The notes under the pieces are model-generated. The model was not told where the DNA came from. It ran no database searches and worked only from the letters and a program-made list of their open reading frames with translations. The position numbers and the translations under genes were made by a program. A stretch of DNA of 40,804 nt from CAZTAR01 sp043813895 (GTDB lineage: Bacteria > Planctomycetota > Phycisphaerae > UBA1845 > UTPLA1): NCBI GenBank assembly GCA_043813895.1, contig JBDRKQ010000058.1:1-40804 (forward strand), given 5' to 3'. Position 1 is the first letter of the stretch. Every line of letters begins with the position of its first letter. Shown here in pieces: positions 1-7,507 of this stretch.

Positions 1-2
1 CC

Positions 3-197
3 CTGGTCCGCGCCCTGGTCGGACAACTGCAAGCCAGCGCGGAGGTCGACGACACCGAACGGGCCGCCTTAGGGCGTACGCTTGAATTGACTCAACGAAT
101 GCCGAAGGGTGGTACGGGCGTCCCGCCCGTAGCCGCACGGGCAAGATGCCCGTACCACCCATATGAAATGTGCAACTTATTCATGCGCGAGTCCTAA
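3..197 (+). CDS. 3' end of an unknown protein running through a palindromic repeat (partial)
   Basis: An open frame enters from the left edge (codons begin at base 3) and stops with TAA at 195-197. The first ~35 residues look like an amphipathic helix (LVRALVGQLQASAEV, then DDTERAALGRTLELT). The remaining residues are encoded by the palindromic repeat at 108-160 and its flank, so the natural C-terminus may have been replaced or extended when the repeat landed. The stop overlaps by a few bases the stop of the convergent aspA gene. The family is not recognised. The frame could be fortuitous, because only 65 codons are visible and the other two frames close early. Confidence 0.35.
   Translation: MVRALVGQLQASAEVDDTERAALGRTLELTQRMPKGGTGVPPVAARARCPYHPYEMCNLFMRES
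108..160. repeat. Palindromic intergenic repeat with two inner hairpins
   Basis: The outer arms GGGTGGTACGGGC (108-120) and GCCCGTACCACCC (148-160) are perfect reverse complements. Between them lie two smaller self-complementary blocks, CGGGCGTCCCGCCCG and CGGGCAAGATGCCCG, so the element could fold as a three-way junction or cruciform. Elements of this form are scattered between genes in planctomycete genomes (general knowledge, not checked here). Lying between the convergent ends of the partial ORF and aspA, it could also terminate transcription. Confidence 0.75.
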
Positions 198-1606
198 CTG
201 CCCCTGTTTCCAGTCAATCCAGGATCCTCGGTCATGCGCCTCAAGTCCAGCAGCTTATCCAACTGGTCCTCATCCAACACCTTCTTCGCCCGCGCCAACT
301 CGCGGATCGACGTGTTTGTTCTGAGGGCTTCTTGTGCCAGCTTTGCGGCTGCGTCGTAGCCCATCGCCGGATTCAAGGCGGTGGCCAGCGCCAGGCTACG
401 TTCCGCACCTGCCCGGCACGCCTCTTCATTCGCCTCGATTCCGTCCACGCAACGGCAAGTGAACGCCTCGATCGCCCCCGCCAGGATGGCGATTTCCTCA
501 AGCAGGTTGTAGGCGATCACGGGCATCATGACGTTCAACTCGAGCTGGCCTGCCTGCGCGGCGGACACGATGGCAGCATCACACCCCAGGCAGTGAAAGC
601 AGACCATGTTCAGCATCTCGGCCATGACCGGGTTGACCTTGCCGGGCATGATCGAGGAGCCTGGCTGCACGGCCGGAAGCCGAATCTCGGCCAGGCCACT
701 ACGCGGACCGGAGGCCAAGAGCCGCAGGTCGTCAGCAATCTTGCGGAGGCTGGTCACCAAGACGCGGAGCGCACCGGCCATCTCGACGACAGCGTCCATG
801 CCCTGCATTGCCTCGAACAGATTGTCCGCGCTAGTGAAGGTATGCCCCGTCGCCTCATTGATGTGAGTGAGAACGCGCGTGCGGTACTCTGGATCGGTGT
901 TGAGCCCCGTGCCCACGGCAGTGCCACCGATGCACAGCGGTTTGAGACCATCGCAGGCAGCCTCAATCCGCCTTTGGCCCTGGCGAATCATGCTCGCGTA
1001 TGCACCGAACTCCTGTCCGAGGCGAACGGGGGCCGCGTCCTGCAGATGGGTTCGGCCGGCTTTGATGATGTGGTCGAACTCGGCCGCCTTTTTCTCCAGC
1101 GCCGTAGCCAATCGTCCGGCTGCAGGCGAGAGACGATCATGAATCTCACACACGGCGGCGATGTGGATCGCCGCGTGAATCGTATCGTTGGTGGATTGAG
1201 CCATGTTGGCGTGATCGTTCGGATGAACCAGATCATAGACACCTCTCTCGCCACCGAGCAGCTCGTTGGCACGATTGGCGAGAACCTCGTTGATGTTCAT
1301 GTTCTGCGAGGTGCCGGCGCCGGCCTGGAACACATCCACAACAAACTGGTCGACGAACTTCCCCTCCATGATCTCGTCGGCCGCAGCGACCAGCGCCTTC
1401 CCAATCTTCCGCTCAAGAGACCCCGCCGTCATGTTCGCCTTGGCGGCCGCCCGTTTGATAACTGCCTGCGCTCGTACGAATTCAGCCGGAAGCCTCAGGC
1501 CGCTGACTGCGAAGTTCTCCACCGCCCGCTGCGTCTGCGCCCCGTAGTATGCGTCGCGAGGAACCTTGACTTTCCCCAGTGTGTCGTGTTCGTTTCGGCA
1601 TTTCAT
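194..1606 (-). CDS. aspA: Aspartate ammonia-lyase (aspartase)
   Basis: This 470-residue cytosolic enzyme of the fumarase/aspartase superfamily is predicted to interconvert L-aspartate with fumarate and ammonia. The superfamily signature GSSIMPGKVNP is present. Details favour aspartase over class II fumarase: RLGQEFGAY, ASGPRSGLAEIRLPA, the QPG before the signature, KVNPVMAE after it, and AGQLELNVMMPV, where fumarases have ASGNFELNVFRP. GRTHLQDA and STNDT substrate-loop motifs are also present. The open frame extends 16 codons upstream, but the family N-terminus matches the ATG at 1606 (MKCRNEHDTLGKVKVP). It is the last gene of a minus-strand run, 78 bp after the peroxiredoxin. A fumarase role cannot be fully excluded by eye. 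Confidence 0.9.
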   Translation of the reverse strand: MKCRNEHDTLGKVKVPRDAYYGAQTQRAVENFAVSGLRLPAEFVRAQAVIKRAAAKANMTAGSLERKIGKALVAAADEIMEGKFVDQFVVDVFQAGAGTSQNMNINEVLANRANELLGGERGVYDLVHPNDHANMAQSTNDTIHAAIHIAAVCEIHDRLSPAAGRLATALEKKAAEFDHIIKAGRTHLQDAAPVRLGQEFGAYASMIRQGQRRIEAACDGLKPLCIGGTAVGTGLNTDPEYRTRVLTHINEATGHTFTSADNLFEAMQGMDAVVEMAGALRVLVTSLRKIADDLRLLASGPRSGLAEIRLPAVQPGSSIMPGKVNPVMAEMLNMVCFHCLGCDAAIVSAAQAGQLELNVMMPVIAYNLLEEIAILAGAIEAFTCRCVDGIEANEEACRAGAERSLALATALNPAMGYDAAAKLAQEALRTNTSIRELARAKKVLDEDQLDKLLDLRRMTEDPGLTGNRGS

Positions 1607-1684
1607 GTCATGCCATCCCGTTCGTCCCGAGCCTGAATCCTCCCGTCTCTCCAATCACGAGAATCGAGGCGTCAGCCAAGCCGA

Positions 1685-2143
1685 CTACTCCTTGAATGCA
1701 GCGATGATCTCCTCGTTGGAGGGCTTGCCACGGCGGGCGAACACAATGGCCCCCTCCTTGTTGATGCCGTACACGGTTCGCTTCGTCATCAGCATCCCCT
1801 TGCATCCGTAAGCCGATGCGACTTTCTTCCCTCGGTCCACGAGCAGGGGGAAGGGAAAATCGTACGCCTTGATGAATCGCTGGTGCGATTTGGAATCCTG
1901 TGGATTAACCCCGAATACGGCGGTGTCGTTATCGCGGAACATCCCGAACTGGTCACGAACGGCACAGAGTTGCTTTGTACATCCAGGCGTGTCGTCGCCA
2001 GGATAGAAGATCAGCACGACATTCCGCCCTCCTCGGAACTCCCTCAGAGTCACCAGGTTGCCGGCCTGATCCTCGAGCGAGAAATCAGGCGCCTGTTCAC
2101 CCACGCTTAGCAGCCGCGTTGTCTCGCTCTCTCTTCGCACCAT
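1685..2143 (-). CDS. bcp: Thioredoxin-dependent peroxiredoxin, PrxQ/BCP type
   Basis: This 152-residue AhpC/TSA-family thiol peroxidase reduces hydrogen peroxide and organic hydroperoxides with electrons from thioredoxin. The active-site stretch FYPGDDTPGCTKQLC contains the peroxidatic Cys, with a second Cys five residues on (C-X4-C), the arrangement that forms the intramolecular disulfide of atypical 2-Cys PrxQ enzymes. The thioredoxin fold start (GEQAPDFSLEDQAG) is intact. The frame is open for 41 further codons upstream, but the ATG at 2143 follows AAAGGA at good spacing and gives the usual family length. It lies between the DHODH-like gene and aspA on the same strand, so co-transcription is possible. 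Confidence 0.92.
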   Translation of the reverse strand: MVRRESETTRLLSVGEQAPDFSLEDQAGNLVTLREFRGGRNVVLIFYPGDDTPGCTKQLCAVRDQFGMFRDNDTAVFGVNPQDSKSHQRFIKAYDFPFPLLVDRGKKVASAYGCKGMLMTKRTVYGINKEGAIVFARRGKPSNEEIIAAFKE

Positions 2144-2302
2144 TGCTTGATCCTTTCCAGCAGATACCACGTCCGCTCTGAAACACTGCACACAGAGACC
2201 TCCTTCCCTCTTGCAGAACGTTCTTGAGGTCGTCGATCCGTTTGTGCCAGAACAGCGGATACTCAATGTGAACGTGCCGTCCGCCTCAGCTCAGGTATCA
2301 AC

Positions 2303-3301
2303 CTAGATGTTCAGGCTGTATGAGTTCAGCGTTTTCATGTATTGACCACGCTCGAAGGCGGTTGGATCAGGGCAGGACCGCTGATTCATGCTGCCCTGCA
2401 TCTGTTGCACGCTCTCATACTGGTGTTCGGCCATCCATTCCTTCATTCCGTCGAGGATGTGACCCACTGCACTCGGCCCGTTGCGCAGGAGTGCGGCGCA
2501 CAGTTGCGTGACATCCGCCCCCGCCATCAGCAGCTTGAGCACGTCGATCGACGTGTAGACGCCGGTGGTGGCGGCCAGGCTGGCATCGACGATGGGATCG
2601 AGAATGGCGATCCATCGCAATGGCAGCCGCATCTCGTGTGGCGAACTGAGCGTGAGGACGGGCACCACCTCCAGCGACTCCAGGTCGATGTCGGACTGGT
2701 AAAAGCGGTTAAACAGGACCAATCCGTCGGCCCCGGCGTCATCCAACCGTTTGGCAAAATGCGCCAGCGAGCTGAAGTAGGGCACGAGCTTGACAGCCAC
2801 GGGCAGCTTCACCGCCTTCTTCACCTCGCGCAGGACCTCGAGATAGCGGTCCTCGATCGCAGCACCATCAACGGTGGGATCGGCGGCGACCTGATACAGG
2901 TTCAACTCCAACGCATCGGCGCCGGCCTGCGCCAACTTTTGCGCGTATTCGATCCACCCGCCGCGGCTGGTACCGTTCAGGCTCGCGATCACCGGAATAT
3001 CCACGGCATCTTTGATCGCGGTCAGATGTTCCAGGTATTGCTCGGGCCCCCGGTAAAAATCCGTTTGAGCGGGAAAATACGACGTCGCCTCCGCAAAGCT
3101 CTCGGTACCATGCTCCGCATAATGCTGACGCTCTGCATCTTCATGCTCGATCTGCTCTTGGAACAGCGAGTGCATCACCACGGCGCCGATACCGGCGTCC
3201 TCCAATTCGCGAACCGAGCTTGCCTTTTTCGTCAGCGGCGAGGCCGCGGCCACCAGCGGGTTCTTCAACTCCAGGCCCAAGTACTTGGTTGACAAGTCCA
3301 T
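2303..3301 (-). CDS. Dihydroorotate dehydrogenase-like flavoprotein with altered active-site loop
   Basis: This 332-residue TIM-barrel protein is of the PyrD type. FMN-site features are visible (NPLVAAASPLT near the N-terminus, VAVKLVPYFS in the middle, ATTGVYTSIDVLKLLMAGADV near the end). In true class 1 DHODHs the loop after the ELN strand carries an NLSCPN-like motif with the catalytic Cys; here it reads ELNLYQVAADP. The protein therefore belongs to the 'dihydroorotate dehydrogenase-like' subfamily, whose reaction is not established, and probably does not make pyrimidines. The start at 3301 is preceded by GGAGG eight bases away; the longer frame adds six residues without a better site. It lies upstream of the peroxiredoxin on the same strand. 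Confidence 0.85.
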   Translation of the reverse strand: MDLSTKYLGLELKNPLVAAASPLTKKASSVRELEDAGIGAVVMHSLFQEQIEHEDAERQHYAEHGTESFAEATSYFPAQTDFYRGPEQYLEHLTAIKDAVDIPVIASLNGTSRGGWIEYAQKLAQAGADALELNLYQVAADPTVDGAAIEDRYLEVLREVKKAVKLPVAVKLVPYFSSLAHFAKRLDDAGADGLVLFNRFYQSDIDLESLEVVPVLTLSSPHEMRLPLRWIAILDPIVDASLAATTGVYTSIDVLKLLMAGADVTQLCAALLRNGPSAVGHILDGMKEWMAEHQYESVQQMQGSMNQRSCPDPTAFERGQYMKTLNSYSLNI

Positions 3302-3515
3302 TCTGTATCCTCCTGCCAATCGTCTGGTAACGGTACGTACATCGTAGGCTGACGGCGCCGGTTATTCAGCAATCTGCGTGCCCCTTTTTACCACACTTCG
3401 ATCGCCTGGAACACCGGATTTCCGCGGCCACCCTACCAGGAAGACCAAGAAGCTTGATTCCAAACGCTTCGGCGACGCCCCCGCGGCAACCGAGCGGTGC
3501 CCTGATGGGTGTGAG

Positions 3516-3827
3516 TTACGAGAGGTCTATCGAGATGTCGCCACCGTCCACGTGTACCTTGTAGCTGGCCACGTTGCCTGGCGCGGGCGGACTCATTGCT
3601 TCGCCAGTGGTGACATCGAACTGCGCGGCATGCCAGGGACACGTTATCACGTTGCCCTCCAGATCGCCCTCGGCGAGCGACGCGTCGTTGTGCGGGCAGG
3701 CATCGTCGATGGCGTAGTACTTGCCGTCGATGTTGAAGAGAACCAGTGTGCGTCCTTCGACGTCCACGCGGACGCGGCTGCCCGCCGGCACGTCGTTGGT
3801 CTCTGCGATCTTGATCAGTGGGTCCAT
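3516..3827 (-). CDS. Small Rieske [2Fe-2S] ferredoxin
   Basis: This 103-residue single-domain Rieske protein resembles the ferredoxin components of non-haem iron dioxygenases and NirD. Both ligand boxes are present: C-P-H (ACPHNDASLAEGD) and C-P-W-H (ITCPWHAAQFD), giving the Cys2His2 set for one [2Fe-2S] cluster. The C-terminus (VASYKVHVDGGDISIDLS) completes the beta sandwich. There is no signal peptide, so it should be a cytosolic electron carrier; the partner enzyme is unknown. It is transcribed away from the SufR-type regulator across about 220 bp of shared upstream DNA, so an iron-sulfur protein gene shares its control region with the Fe-S assembly regulator. Confidence 0.9.
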   Translation of the reverse strand: MDPLIKIAETNDVPAGSRVRVDVEGRTLVLFNIDGKYYAIDDACPHNDASLAEGDLEGNVITCPWHAAQFDVTTGEAMSPPAPGNVASYKVHVDGGDISIDLS

Positions 3828-3978
3828 GGAATCATCTCACTCTCTCTGTCGCATGGCCTCATCGAAGCCTGTGCAACGGCTTCGACTCTCGCCTGTGTCG
3901 CAATCGGGACAGTGTGGGCTTCCCACCGCGTCCTGCCGGATTCTAGGACCCGCCTCGTCGCACTGCAATCAATATACA

Positions 3979-3999
3979 CTATTTTTACCGCCTTAATAG
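3979..3999. promoter_or_regulatory. Candidate operator between Rieske gene and sufR
   Basis: An AT-rich stretch in otherwise GC-rich DNA holds an imperfect inverted repeat: CTATT (3979-3983) and AATAG (3995-3999) around 11 bases. It sits about 50 bp before the preferred regulator start and about 150 bp before the Rieske start, a reasonable place for autoregulation by the adjacent SufR-type protein. This is inference only; the arms are short and no second copy was found. Confidence 0.3.
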
Positions 4000-4050
4000 A
4001 CATAAACAAAGCCGACACTTATGATAGGACGAGGGGAATGGAGAACAGCG

Positions 4051-4692
4051 ATGCGCCGGACACTACAGCCCGATTCCCGTCAGTGGGAGATCGTCGTCCT
4101 GGTGGCCCGACAAAGCCCCGTCACGCTCGCCGAGATGGCCGAGAAGGTCGGGCTGGCCAGGACGTCCATGCGGCAACAGGTCGATCGGCTCGTCTCCGAG
4201 GGCTGGCTGGATCGGGCGAGGCGACGCGGCAGGCGGGGGCGTCCCGTCGACGTCTTCTCGCTCTCAGAGCAAGGGCGGCGGCTTTTTGCGAACCGGACGG
4301 ACGAATTCGTTCGGAGCTTGTTGCAGGAGATCGCAGAGAAGCAGGGACGGTCGAAGTTGCGCGCGTCGATCAAAGGCGTGGGCCGCCGACTGGCTCACCA
4401 ACTCCGCCCAGCCGTCGGCGAAGGAACGCCGCAAGAGCGCATGCACCGTTTGGCCGGCCTGTTCAGTGAGCGCGGCGCATTGAACGATGTAACCTGTTCA
4501 GAAGGGAATCTGAAGTTGGCACTGCACACGTGTCCCTACCACGGCATGTCGGACGGGCTGGCGGAATTCTGCAAGATGGAGCGCGACATGATCAACAGCC
4601 TGGTCGGGGAGAAAACCCGCCTCACGCGTAGCATGCCGCAAGGGAACGCCCGTTGCGAATTCGAAGTGGATGTCGGGCCAGCGCGCCCCTGA
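4051..4692 (+). CDS. sufR: SufR-type iron-sulfur-sensing transcriptional regulator
   Basis: This 213-residue winged-helix DNA-binding protein has an N-terminal HTH (PVTLAEMAEKVGLARTSMRQ) and a basic wing (RARRRGRRGRP). The C-terminal sensory part carries spaced cysteines and a histidine (HTCPYHGMSD, EFCKMERDM, ARCEFEV), as in SufR proteins that bind a [4Fe-4S] cluster and repress the suf operon when loaded. Residues (from the chosen start) Cys149, Cys161, His164, Cys174 and Cys202 are the candidate ligands. The start at 4051 has GGAGA upstream; a longer start at 4021 in the same frame lacks one. Position directly before sufA-sufB supports the role. Confidence 0.82.
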   Translation: MRRTLQPDSRQWEIVVLVARQSPVTLAEMAEKVGLARTSMRQQVDRLVSEGWLDRARRRGRRGRPVDVFSLSEQGRRLFANRTDEFVRSLLQEIAEKQGRSKLRASIKGVGRRLAHQLRPAVGEGTPQERMHRLAGLFSERGALNDVTCSEGNLKLALHTCPYHGMSDGLAEFCKMERDMINSLVGEKTRLTRSMPQGNARCEFEVDVGPARP

Positions 4693-4767
4693 TAAACAAG
4701 AAGTGTCCGCACGGGCGAATCCTTAGGCGGAACCGCCTGCGAGATGAAGCCATAGGGAGTCTGACTG

Positions 4768-5121
4768 ATGACGATCACTTTGACTGAGAAGGCCGCCAAA
4801 GAAGTCCAGCGGCTTGTTGATCTGCAACGACAGGACAGTGGAGACAGCGAACAGGCCGAGACCCCTCTGTACCTGCGCGTGGCGGTCAAGGAGGGCGGCT
4901 GTAGCGGCCTCAGTTATGGTCTTGATTTGACGGATAAGAAAACAGATCAGGACGAAGCCTCGACTCAACACGGCATCGAGCTGATCTGTGACTCAAAGAG
5001 CGTCGTGCATCTCGACGGGACGACCGTGGACTTCCGGGATGGGTTGATGGGAGGAGGATTCGTCTTCAGCAATCCCAAAGCGAAAAGCGGTTGCGGCTGC
5101 GGAACAAGCTTCGCGGTTTAG
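4768..5121 (+). CDS. sufA: A-type iron-sulfur carrier (SufA/IscA/ErpA family)
   Basis: This 117-residue HesB/IscA-fold protein transfers assembled Fe-S clusters to apo-targets. The three conserved cysteines are present: Cys45 in EGGCSGLSY and Cys109/Cys111 in the C-terminal CGCG motif. An acidic loop (residues ~57-65, DKKTDQDEA) is slightly longer than in the E. coli proteins. GGGAG lies eight bases before the ATG. It follows sufR by 75 bp (with a small AGGCGG-AA-CCGCCT hairpin at 4725-4738) and precedes sufB by ~130 bp. Assignment to SufA rather than ErpA or IscA rests on the suf context. Confidence 0.92.
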   Translation: MTITLTEKAAKEVQRLVDLQRQDSGDSEQAETPLYLRVAVKEGGCSGLSYGLDLTDKKTDQDEASTQHGIELICDSKSVVHLDGTTVDFRDGLMGGGFVFSNPKAKSGCGCGTSFAV

Positions 5122-5250
5122 CGTCTTCCAGAAAGATGCCCAGGAACATTCACAGCCCGAGTGGAATTACGTCAGCCCGTGGCGCAGCCCGGCAGGGATT
5201 CGGGTCCGCGATGGGACGCGTGGAGTGACTACGGAGGCCAGACACCTGTG

Positions 5251-6693
5251 ATGACTGTGTCGAACACAATTGAAGAGTGGACCAACCAGGAGTACCGGCA
5301 CGGCTTCGTGACCGACATCGAGGCGGACAGTGCTCCTCCCGGTCTCAATGAGGATACTATTCGTCTCATCTCGGCCAAGAAGGGGGAGCCCGGCTGGCTG
5401 CTGACGTGGCGGCTGAAGTCGTACCGTCACTGGCTGACACTGAAGGAGCCGGCGTGGTCGAACGTCACTTATCCGCCCATCGACTACCAGAAGATCGTGT
5501 ACTACTCCGCACCGAAGCAGACAAGGCAGCCAGGGAGCCTCGACGAGGTCGATCCCAAGCTGCTGGAGACCTACGCGAAGCTGGGCATCCCCCTCGGCGA
5601 GCAGAAGAGGCTCACCGGTGTCGCGGTGGATGCGGTCTTCGACAGCGTGTCGGTGGCGACGACCTTCAAGGATAAGCTCGCCGCGAAGGGGATCATCTTC
5701 TGTTCGTTCTCCGAAGCAGTGCAGAATTACCCGGACCTGGTCCGCAAGTATCTGGGTTCAGTGGTGCCGTACTCGGACAACTACTTCGTCACGCTCAACT
5801 CGGCGGTCTTCACCGACGGCTCGTTCGTCTACATACCCAAAGGCGTGCGATGTCCGATGGACCTGTCCACCTACTTCCGGATCAACGCGGCCTCGACGGG
5901 ACAGTTTGAACGGACACTGATCATCGCCGACGAGGGCGCGCACGTCAGCTATCTCGAGGGATGCACCGCGCCGATGCGTGATGAGAACCAACTGCACGCA
6001 GCCGTTGTCGAACTCGTAGCGCTGGACGACGCCAGCATCAAATACTCGACGATCCAGAACTGGTATCCAGGCGATGCCGACGGCAAGGGCGGCATCTACA
6101 ACTTTGTCACAAAGCGCGGCAAATGCCTCGGTCGTAATTCACACATTTCCTGGACACAGGTGGAGACCGGCTCGGCGATTACGTGGAAGTACCCGGGCTG
6201 CCTCCTGATCGGCGACAACTCCGTCGGTGAGTTCTATTCAGTTGCCCTGACCAAGGGCCGACAGCAGGCCGATACGGGCACCAAGATGATCCACATCGGC
6301 AAGAACACGCGCAGCACCATCGTGTCGAAGGGTATCTCGGCCGGTCATGGACAGAACACATACCGCGGCCTGGTCAAGATCAACAAGGGGGCCGCGGGCG
6401 CCCGAAACTATACGCAGTGCGATTCGATGCTGCTGGGCGACAGGTGCGGCGCCCACACGTTTCCGTACATCGAAGTCCAGAACAACACCGCCAAAATGGA
6501 ACACGAGGCCACGACTTCGAAGATCGGCGAGGATCAACTTTTCTACTGCAACCAACGCGGGATCGAGACGGAAGACGCGGTCAACATGATCGTGAACGGC
6601 TTCTGCAGGGAGGTTTTTCGTAAGTTGCCGATGGAGTTTGCGGTCGAGGCACAGAAGCTGTTAGAGATCAGCCTTGAAGGGAGTGTCGGATGA
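5251..6693 (+). CDS. sufB: SufB, Fe-S cluster scaffold subunit
   Basis: This 480-residue subunit of the SufBC2D scaffold complex assembles clusters in the cytosol. The N-terminus from the ATG at 5251 (TIEEWTNQEYRHGFVTDIE, then LNEDTIRLISAKK) matches the usual SufB start; the frame is open for 30 more codons upstream but those do not look like SufB. The beta-helix core (FVYIPKGVRCPMDLSTYFRI, SYLEGCTAP) and the C-terminal part (RCGAHTFPYIEVQN, EHEATTSKIGEDQLFYCNQRG) are complete, including the conserved Cys in EGCTAP. The stop overlaps the sufC start (ATGA), which indicates translational coupling. Confidence 0.97.
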   Translation: MTVSNTIEEWTNQEYRHGFVTDIEADSAPPGLNEDTIRLISAKKGEPGWLLTWRLKSYRHWLTLKEPAWSNVTYPPIDYQKIVYYSAPKQTRQPGSLDEVDPKLLETYAKLGIPLGEQKRLTGVAVDAVFDSVSVATTFKDKLAAKGIIFCSFSEAVQNYPDLVRKYLGSVVPYSDNYFVTLNSAVFTDGSFVYIPKGVRCPMDLSTYFRINAASTGQFERTLIIADEGAHVSYLEGCTAPMRDENQLHAAVVELVALDDASIKYSTIQNWYPGDADGKGGIYNFVTKRGKCLGRNSHISWTQVETGSAITWKYPGCLLIGDNSVGEFYSVALTKGRQQADTGTKMIHIGKNTRSTIVSKGISAGHGQNTYRGLVKINKGAAGARNYTQCDSMLLGDRCGAHTFPYIEVQNNTAKMEHEATTSKIGEDQLFYCNQRGIETEDAVNMIVNGFCREVFRKLPMEFAVEAQKLLEISLEGSVG

Positions 6694-7490
6694 TACGTCA
6701 GCAAGAACAGCGATCGCCCATGCTGGAGATTAGAAACCTCCATGCAAGCACCGATGGCCACGAGATCCTCAAGGGGATTGATCTGGTCGTGAACGCCGGC
6801 GAGATTCACTCGATCATGGGGCCGAACGGGTCCGGCAAGAGCACGTTGGCCCAGGTGCTTGCGGGCAGGGACACGTATCGGGTAACGCAGGGTGAGATCA
6901 TCTTTCGGGGCAGGAATCTGCTGGATATGTCGCCGGAGGATCGGGCACGTGAAGGCGTGTTTCTGGCTTTCCAATACCCCGTCGAGATTCCCGGCGTCAG
7001 TACGGAGTACTTTCTCAGGACCGCCCTGAATGCGATTCGCGCGCACCGAGGAGAGCAGCCGCTGGATGCCATGGATTTCCAGTCGCTCATCGAGCGGAGA
7101 ATGCAGCTTGTTGAAATGGACGAGGGACTGTTGAAGCGTGATGTCAACGGGGGTTTCTCCGGCGGGGAGAAGAAGCGCAATGAAGTCCTGCAATTGGCAT
7201 TGTTGGAGCCCGCACTCGCGATTCTGGATGAGACCGATTCCGGCCTCGACATCGATGCTCTGAAGATCGTCGCCAACGGCGTCAATCAAATGCGCAGTAA
7301 CGATCGCGCGTTTGTCATAGTCACCCATTATCAGCGGCTGCTGGATTACGTCGAGCCCGACTTCGTGCACGTGCTCGTTGACGGTCGCATTGTCAGGTCG
7401 GGCGACAAGACGTTGGCGCACGAGTTGGAGGCGAAGGGCTATTCGTGGATCGAGGGGCAAATGACCACGGCAGAAGCGGTGGCCGGCTAG
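6690..7490 (+). CDS. sufC: SufC, ABC-type ATPase of the Fe-S scaffold
   Basis: This 266-residue soluble ABC ATPase drives conformational change in SufBC2D. Walker A is GPNGSGKS, the ABC signature is the SufC-specific FSGGEKKRNE, Walker B is LAILDETDSGLD, and the switch His is in VITHYQRLL. The ATG at 6690 overlaps the sufB stop by four bases and has AGGGAG upstream. A second ATG ten codons on (before LEIRNLHAS) would give the shorter N-terminus seen in many homologues. Confidence 0.97.
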   Translation: MIRQQEQRSPMLEIRNLHASTDGHEILKGIDLVVNAGEIHSIMGPNGSGKSTLAQVLAGRDTYRVTQGEIIFRGRNLLDMSPEDRAREGVFLAFQYPVEIPGVSTEYFLRTALNAIRAHRGEQPLDAMDFQSLIERRMQLVEMDEGLLKRDVNGGFSGGEKKRNEVLQLALLEPALAILDETDSGLDIDALKIVANGVNQMRSNDRAFVIVTHYQRLLDYVEPDFVHVLVDGRIVRSGDKTLAHELEAKGYSWIEGQMTTAEAVAG

Positions 7491-7507
7491 TGGACGAGCA
7501 ACACGCC

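Noticed and set aside
2144..2302. A readable minus-strand stretch (HVHIEYPLFWHKRIDDLKNV) upstream of the peroxiredoxin
   Set aside because: It has no start codon, is about 50 codons long, overlaps the peroxiredoxin ribosome site in another frame, and shows no recognised family.
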